A stretch of 10,385 nucleotides of DNA from Chlorobiota bacterium (lineage in GTDB: Bacteria; Bacteroidota; Ignavibacteria; Ignavibacteriales; Ignavibacteriaceae), in NCBI GenBank assembly GCA_008363265.1, contig RHKR01000078.1, positions 1 through 10,385 on the forward strand. The letters run 5' to 3'. Below, in pieces: positions 6,479 through 10,385 of the stretch. Under the pieces are notes generated by a model. The model was not told where the DNA came from. It worked only from the letters and a program-made list of their open reading frames with translations, and searched no databases. The translations under genes and the position numbers were made by a program. Every line of letters begins with the position of its first letter. Position 1 is the first letter of the stretch.

Positions 6479-7591
6479 ATGGAAGATATTCAGAAAAAAC
6501 TTGGAATTATCGGCAAATCGAAAGAGCTCAGAGACCTGGTGGATATCATCCTGCAGGTTGCGCCGAGCGATATCACCATCTTGATCTATGGAGAAAGTGG
6601 TGTCGGTAAAGAAGTGTTTGCCAGAGCGATCCACATGGTCAGCAGGAGATCAGGCAAGGAAATGCTATCACTGAACTGCGGGGCCATACCTGAAAGCCTG
6701 CTTGAGAGTGAACTCTTCGGACATACCAAAGGATCGTTCACAGGTGCAACAGAGAACAGAAAAGGATATTTTGAACTGGCTGATGACGGCACACTCTTTC
6801 TTGATGAGATCGGGGAGATGCCGCTGGCAACGCAGGTGAAGTTCCTTCGTGTTCTCGAAACAAAAGAATTTATGAGGATAGGAGCCGAGCGCACCACCCG
6901 GGTGGATGTGCGGCTGATCGCCGCCACCAACAAGAACCTCCAGGACATGGTGGACGAGAAGAGATTCAGGGAAGACCTTTACTTCAGGCTCAAAGCTGTT
7001 GCTCTCGAGATACCCCCGCTCCGGAAGCGAAAAGAGGATATTGAAGAACTTGCCGAACACTTCGCGCGTCAGTACTGTGAATCTAACAACAGACCCATGA
7101 TCGAGTTTTCTACCGATGCGATCAATCTGATGTTCGACTACCCCTGGCCCGGAAACGTAAGGGAGTTGAAAAACACGGTTGAGACCGCCATAGCCCTTAG
7201 CCGTACCGACCTGCTGACCTCGGATTCGTTCAGATCGCTTCTCAGGCAAGAAACAGGAAACACCTCGAAAAACCTTCCTGTCAGGTTGAATAAAACATCC
7301 GACGAGGTCGAGAGGGATTTTATCTACCGCGCGCTCTTTGAGTTAAAGAAGGATATTCTCGAGCTGAAGGATATGATCGCCGATCTAAGGGTGAATCTCG
7401 GTTTTCGGGTTGACAGCCACGGCGCGGTTGCCACTGCTGATGAACCGGATGACCTTAACCTCGACAAGATCGAGAAGGAGATGATAGTCAGAGCTCTTGA
7501 GAAGGCCGGGGGTAACAAAAGAATGGCCGCGCTCTATCTGAACATGTCTGAACGGACTCTCTACAGAAAACTTGATAAACTGGGATTATAG
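6479..7591 (+). CDS. sigma-54 activator (AAA+/Fis HTH) without sensor domain
   Basis: This 370-residue bacterial enhancer-binding protein uses ATP to open sigma-54 promoters. The AAA+ domain starts almost at the N-terminus. Walker A is GESGVGKE (38-45), the sigma-54 contact loop is GSFTGA (85-90, with Ser in place of the Ala of GAFTGA), Walker B is LFLDE (106-110), arginine-finger-region residues lie in FREDLYFRL (163-171), and sensor II is in YPWPGNVRELKN (221-232). A C-terminal Fis-type helix-turn-helix covers 332-368 (GGNKRMAALYLNMSERTLYRKL). No receiver, GAF or PAS domain precedes the ATPase. Between the ATPase and the HTH is a linker (about 255-330) with a likely short coiled coil (VERDFIYRALFELKKDILELKDMIADL). 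Control must come from protein partners, the linker or expression level. It sits directly before lptE, which suggests it regulates envelope genes. Confidence 0.95.
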   Translation: MEDIQKKLGIIGKSKELRDLVDIILQVAPSDITILIYGESGVGKEVFARAIHMVSRRSGKEMLSLNCGAIPESLLESELFGHTKGSFTGATENRKGYFELADDGTLFLDEIGEMPLATQVKFLRVLETKEFMRIGAERTTRVDVRLIAATNKNLQDMVDEKRFREDLYFRLKAVALEIPPLRKRKEDIEELAEHFARQYCESNNRPMIEFSTDAINLMFDYPWPGNVRELKNTVETAIALSRTDLLTSDSFRSLLRQETGNTSKNLPVRLNKTSDEVERDFIYRALFELKKDILELKDMIADLRVNLGFRVDSHGAVATADEPDDLNLDKIEKEMIVRALEKAGGNKRMAALYLNMSERTLYRKLDKLGL

Positions 7592-7597
7592 CGGATC

Positions 7598-8119
7598 ATG
7601 GCAATACACGGAATTTTAAGAATATCACTGATAGCCATACTGCTCGTGGTGATGACCCTCGCGGGCTGCAGTTGTCCCTACTCTTTCACGGGTGCATCTA
7701 TTCCGCCGCATCTGAAGTCGCTGGCAATTCCGTTCGCTCAGGACCAAAGCGGGTCGGGTGAACCCCTTCTCAGTCAGAACTTTACGAACACCCTTACCCG
7801 TAAGTTCATCGACGACAACAGTTTTATAATTACAGACAAAACCAAGTCTGATGCAGTGCTTGAGTGCGCGATCCTTGGAATTTCGGATACCCCGGCAGCA
7901 ATCACCACAGGTGAGCAGGTGCAGTCGCGCCGGCTTTCGATCACTGTTCAGGTGAACTACAGAGACCTGAAGATGAAGAAAACAGTATTCGAGCGGCAGT
8001 TCTCAAATTACGGTGATTATGCCGCCACAGCGGGTCAGGCCGGCAGAAACAGTGCGATCGAGCAGGCGATCGAGAAGCTGACCGAAGATATCCTGCTTGA
8101 AACAGTTTCGGGATGGTAG
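7598..8119 (+). CDS. lptE: LptE-family LPS-assembly lipoprotein
   Basis: This 173-residue outer-membrane lipoprotein is predicted to plug and chaperone LptD, the channel that inserts LPS into the outer leaflet. Residues 1-23 are a hydrophobic signal ending in the lipobox LAGC with C24 as the lipidated residue. CPYSFTGASIPPHLKSLAIPFAQD follows, a pattern seen in Bacteroidota-type LptE, and the C-terminal helix is SAIEQAIEKLTEDILLE. The central strands (ITVQVNYRDLKMKKTVFERQF) fit the family's alpha/beta fold. It begins six bases after the activator stop, with GCGGAT as a poor ribosome site, so coupling is likely. lptD is not in the window. The order activator – lptE matches what I recall from Bacteroidota genomes. 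Confidence 0.87.
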   Translation: MAIHGILRISLIAILLVVMTLAGCSCPYSFTGASIPPHLKSLAIPFAQDQSGSGEPLLSQNFTNTLTRKFIDDNSFIITDKTKSDAVLECAILGISDTPAAITTGEQVQSRRLSITVQVNYRDLKMKKTVFERQFSNYGDYAATAGQAGRNSAIEQAIEKLTEDILLETVSGW

Positions 8120-8130
8120 GGGAGTAGACA

Positions 8131-8901
8131 ATGGCCGGATCAACAAACGAACTTTACAAAAGGGAGATCGAAAAACTCGCGATCGGATCAGGTATCCCCG
8201 GATTGTTCCTCAGGCGGTCATCCGTACTGAGAGAAGAGGGGAAATATGAAGAAGCGATTCTTGAGGTGAAAAAAGGAATGCAGAAGTATCCCGGCAATCC
8301 GGCGGCATATTATTTCCTGATAATTCTGTTTCTCGATCTTAAAAAGCCCAGGCAGGCTGAGATTACCCTGAACTCGGCATCGAAATATTTTTCAGTTAAC
8401 GAGCTGACCGCTTGGTACCGTGAACTGATCAGTGAAGCGGAAGTGGAACTTGAAGGGGTAAGAAGGGCCGAAACTGAAGCAATTTCCCGGTTTGAGATCT
8501 CAGACGACACATCAGAAGAATTACCGCAGTTTGAACCTGATATTCCGGCTGATGATGAGGTGACCGAAGAACCGCTCTTTGATGAGGGTGAAACAGAAAC
8601 GCCGGATCAGGAAGAGTTCGAAATTGATGAATACGGCAGTGGACTTCCCCTCGGTGAGTACCCGACCGTGGAAACAACCACGGTTGATGAGGGTCCATTC
8701 GATCTTCCGCCCGAAGAAGAACCGCTTGAAGACAGCGGGAGTGAGATCGTCACTGCCGGTATGGCGATAATTCATGCACGGCAGGGCAACACCGAGAAGG
8801 CGATCGGGATCTTTAAAAAACTGATCGAGAAGGAACCTGAAAAGAGGGAGAATTACGAAAAAATAATTCAGCTTTTGAACAGTAAAACCACAGATAAGTG
8901 A
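8131..8901 (+). CDS. acidic cytoplasmic TPR protein
   Basis: This 256-residue protein has no signal peptide, so it should be cytoplasmic. AGGGGAG at 8118-8124, six bases before the ATG, is the best ribosome site in the block. Residues 20-115 contain TPR helices (LRREEG-type turn at 34-37, YEEAILEVKKGMQKYPGNPAAYYFLIILFLDL at 39-70, then RQAEITLNSASKYF). Residues 120-205 are a long acidic, proline-rich, low-complexity linker (repeated EEPLFDEGE/EEPLEDSG-like pieces). Residues 206-250 return to a single TPR hairpin (ARQGNTEKAIGIFKKLIEKEPEK). This architecture suits an adaptor that holds two partners. Its position between lptE and a glycosyltransferase suggests a role in envelope biogenesis, by context only. 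Its stop overlaps the next start by four bases. Confidence 0.8.
   Translation: MAGSTNELYKREIEKLAIGSGIPGLFLRRSSVLREEGKYEEAILEVKKGMQKYPGNPAAYYFLIILFLDLKKPRQAEITLNSASKYFSVNELTAWYRELISEAEVELEGVRRAETEAISRFEISDDTSEELPQFEPDIPADDEVTEEPLFDEGETETPDQEEFEIDEYGSGLPLGEYPTVETTTVDEGPFDLPPEEEPLEDSGSEIVTAGMAIIHARQGNTEKAIGIFKKLIEKEPEKRENYEKIIQLLNSKTTDK
8665..8684. repeat. perfect inverted repeat inside the TPR gene
   Basis: ACCGTGG (8665-8671) and CCACGGT (8678-8684) are perfect inverse copies around the six-base spacer AAACAA. They lie in the part of the TPR gene that encodes the acidic linker. No T-run follows, so it is not a terminator. It could be an mRNA hairpin or a protein-binding site, or chance. Confidence 0.4.
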
Positions 8902-9905
8902 AAACCGCGGCGAGCAAGGTTCTAATAATAAGAAGTGACCGCATCGGGGATGTCGTGCTGACACTTCCGATGGCTGAAGTGTTGAAGGGGGATGGGAACG
9001 CGGAGGTATGGTTCATGGGCCGGGATTACACTGCCGATCTGATAAAAGCTTCCCCTTTTGTGGATGGATTTTTGAGCAGGGATGAATTTGACGGCGGAAG
9101 TATTTCAGATGCGGTAACAATGCTCAGGGAATACAGGTTCGCGCGGGTATTTGTTGTTTCTCCCGACTTCAAGATCGCCCTCATCTGTTTTCTTGCCGGT
9201 ATCAATAAAAGAACCGGTACCGGTTACAGGTGGTACTCATTTTTGTTCAACGACCGCGTATTTGAACACCGGAAAACTGCTGAGAGAAACGAACTTGAAT
9301 ATAATCTGAGGATGATCCCCTGGAACGGTAACTACAGCTACAGTGTTGATACTTTTAAGTTTATTCCCGGTTTCAGCAGGTTTACCCCTGACAACACAAA
9401 GGCGGTCACACTGATCCACCCCGGAAGCGGCGGCAGTGCTGCTGATCTGCCCGTTGAAAAATACAGGGAAATAGTCAAAATGCTTTCCGAAGATGGTCGT
9501 TTCGACCTCTATATAACAGGTTCTGTTTCCGAGATCGGTAAATGCAATGAAGTGAAGGGTGAAACAGATGCGGTTGTTCTTGCCGGAGACCTGGACCTTA
9601 AGGAACTTACATCACTGATAAAAGAGAGTGATTTATTCATTTCAAATTCAACGGGTCCACTGCATATTGCAGCAGCAGCCGGTTCTTTTTCGGTCGGTTT
9701 CTACCCGAAGGTAACTCAGTGTTCGGCTGAAAGATGGGGTCCCTGGACCACCAGGAGGCTCATCTTTACGCCGGAAATTGATTGCCACGACTGCACTCTG
9801 AAACAATGTGCCCGTTTGAATTGTATGAGCAGTATAGACAGTGAAAAAGTAGTAACTGCGATTAAAGACAATTTCAGTGAAATCAAAGATTGGAAAAAAC
9901 AATGA
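8898..9905 (+). CDS. GT9 glycosyltransferase, heptosyltransferase-like
   Basis: This 335-residue GT-B enzyme of the heptosyltransferase family probably adds a sugar (heptose or another) to the LPS core at the cytoplasmic face. The start is GTG 8898, which overlaps the previous stop as GTGA; the family motif VLIIRSDRIGDVVLTLP begins only eight residues later, so a later start would damage the fold. D18 in IGDVVLTLP corresponds to the catalytic Asp of WaaC. The C-terminal nucleotide-sugar half has HPGSGGS (174-180), the signature STGPLHIAAAAG (251-262) and a conserved cysteine-bearing segment DCHDCTLKQCARLNCM (295-310), as in WaaF/WaaC relatives. The acceptor and donor cannot be told from sequence. 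LptE nearby supports an LPS pathway role. The next gene overlaps by four bases (ATGA). Confidence 0.92.
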   Translation: MKTAASKVLIIRSDRIGDVVLTLPMAEVLKGDGNAEVWFMGRDYTADLIKASPFVDGFLSRDEFDGGSISDAVTMLREYRFARVFVVSPDFKIALICFLAGINKRTGTGYRWYSFLFNDRVFEHRKTAERNELEYNLRMIPWNGNYSYSVDTFKFIPGFSRFTPDNTKAVTLIHPGSGGSAADLPVEKYREIVKMLSEDGRFDLYITGSVSEIGKCNEVKGETDAVVLAGDLDLKELTSLIKESDLFISNSTGPLHIAAAAGSFSVGFYPKVTQCSAERWGPWTTRRLIFTPEIDCHDCTLKQCARLNCMSSIDSEKVVTAIKDNFSEIKDWKKQ

Positions 9906-10385
9906 AAAGAGCGATGTATAGTCTGGTTTTGGCGGGAGTGGTTATACTGTTCGGTGGCTTTATGTCACAGACAGAGGTAAACGATGATTTCCCAAAGGTC
10001 ACTAACAAGGCATTCAAACAGGGTGAAAAGTTAACTTTCAACGTTAATTACGGCTTCGTCACCGCTGGTATCGCTACTATGCAGATACCCAAGATAAAGA
10101 AAGTTGCCGGAAGGGATACATACAATGTCCTTTTTGAAGTGAATTCAGTTCCTTCATTCGATCCTGTATTCAAGGTCAGGGACAGGTATGAATCGTACCT
10201 CGATGTTCAGGGTTTGTTTCCATGGCGATTCGAGCAGCACATCAAGGAAGGAAGTTTCACGAAGGATTATTCAGCTTTCTTCGATCACAGAAGCGGGAAA
10301 GCCAAAACTTCCGACGGCGATTTCAAGATGCCTAAATACACTCATGACATAATTTCCGCGTTCTATTATTGCAGGACCATCGACT
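9902..10385 (+). CDS. DUF3108 exported protein, 3'-truncated by window end
   Basis: An open frame from ATG 9902 to the end of the window gives 161 residues. It overlaps the glycosyltransferase stop as ATGA, a translational-coupling arrangement. Residues 1-22 are a signal peptide (MKRAMYSLVLAGVVILFGG). The DUF3108 pattern follows: FKQGEKLTFNVNYGFVTAGIATM (38-60), DTYNVLFEVNSVPSFDPVFKVRDRYESYLD (72-101) and LFPWRFEQHIKEGSFTKDYSAFFD (105-128). DUF3108 proteins are exported beta-rich proteins common in Gram-negative bacteria and often encoded near envelope genes; no activity is established that I can name with confidence. It continues past the right edge, so its length and partners there are unknown. 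Confidence 0.88.
   Translation, partial: MKRAMYSLVLAGVVILFGGFMSQTEVNDDFPKVTNKAFKQGEKLTFNVNYGFVTAGIATMQIPKIKKVAGRDTYNVLFEVNSVPSFDPVFKVRDRYESYLDVQGLFPWRFEQHIKEGSFTKDYSAFFDHRSGKAKTSDGDFKMPKYTHDIISAFYYCRTID

Noticed and set aside
6668..7249. 193-residue minus-strand open frame opposite the sigma-54 activator
   Set aside because: It lies wholly antisense to highly conserved ATPase motifs and has no recognisable domain; it is a frame shadow.

Overview
The window reads as an ordinary chromosomal stretch from a Bacteroidota/Chlorobiota-type Gram-negative bacterium, most likely an Ignavibacteria-like lineage. This is inferred from gene content and order only. The signs are a MiaB – sigma-54 activator – LptE order that I associate with Bacteroidota relatives, an outer-membrane LPS-transport lipoprotein, paired membrane proteins with a PGAG-Q/R-x-Y-x-G motif, and intergenic arrays of very short direct repeats. 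I see no rRNA, tRNA, CRISPR array, transposase, phage gene or defence system.

Left block (2-3172, + strand): four genes probably form one transcription unit ending at a strong intrinsic terminator. The first two are a 5'-truncated membrane protein and a secreted TPR-like/membrane protein. They share the same membrane motif and overlap at TGATG. The next two are an ACT-domain protein (UPF0237 type, with an unusual N-terminal extension) and a PFL/UPF0210 (DUF711) protein, a pair often found side by side whose role is unknown. The gap between the ACT and PFL genes is filled by a period-7 repeat array followed directly by a period-8 array, the least ordinary sequence in the window.

Middle (3185-3900): a single minus-strand gene encodes a small exported protein with two BamE-like repeats. 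It converges on the terminator and is preceded by a good sigma-70-type promoter. The AT-rich gap of about 250 bases also serves as the miaB leader.

Right block (3901-10385, + strand): eight tightly packed genes, most separated by a few bases or overlapping by 4. They are miaB (tRNA ms2i6A synthesis), a small exported helical protein, an RNase Z-like metallo-beta-lactamase-fold hydrolase, a sigma-54 AAA+ activator with no N-terminal sensor domain, the lipoprotein LptE, an acidic cytoplasmic TPR protein, a GT9 (heptosyltransferase-like) glycosyltransferase, and the start of a DUF3108 exported protein that runs off the window. The theme is tRNA/RNA processing joined to outer-membrane and LPS biogenesis, with a stand-alone transcription activator in the same unit.

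No clear new multi-gene system is visible. The best leads are the back-to-back 7- and 8-nt repeats, the sensorless sigma-54 activator inside an envelope operon, and the tandem PGAG-motif proteins.
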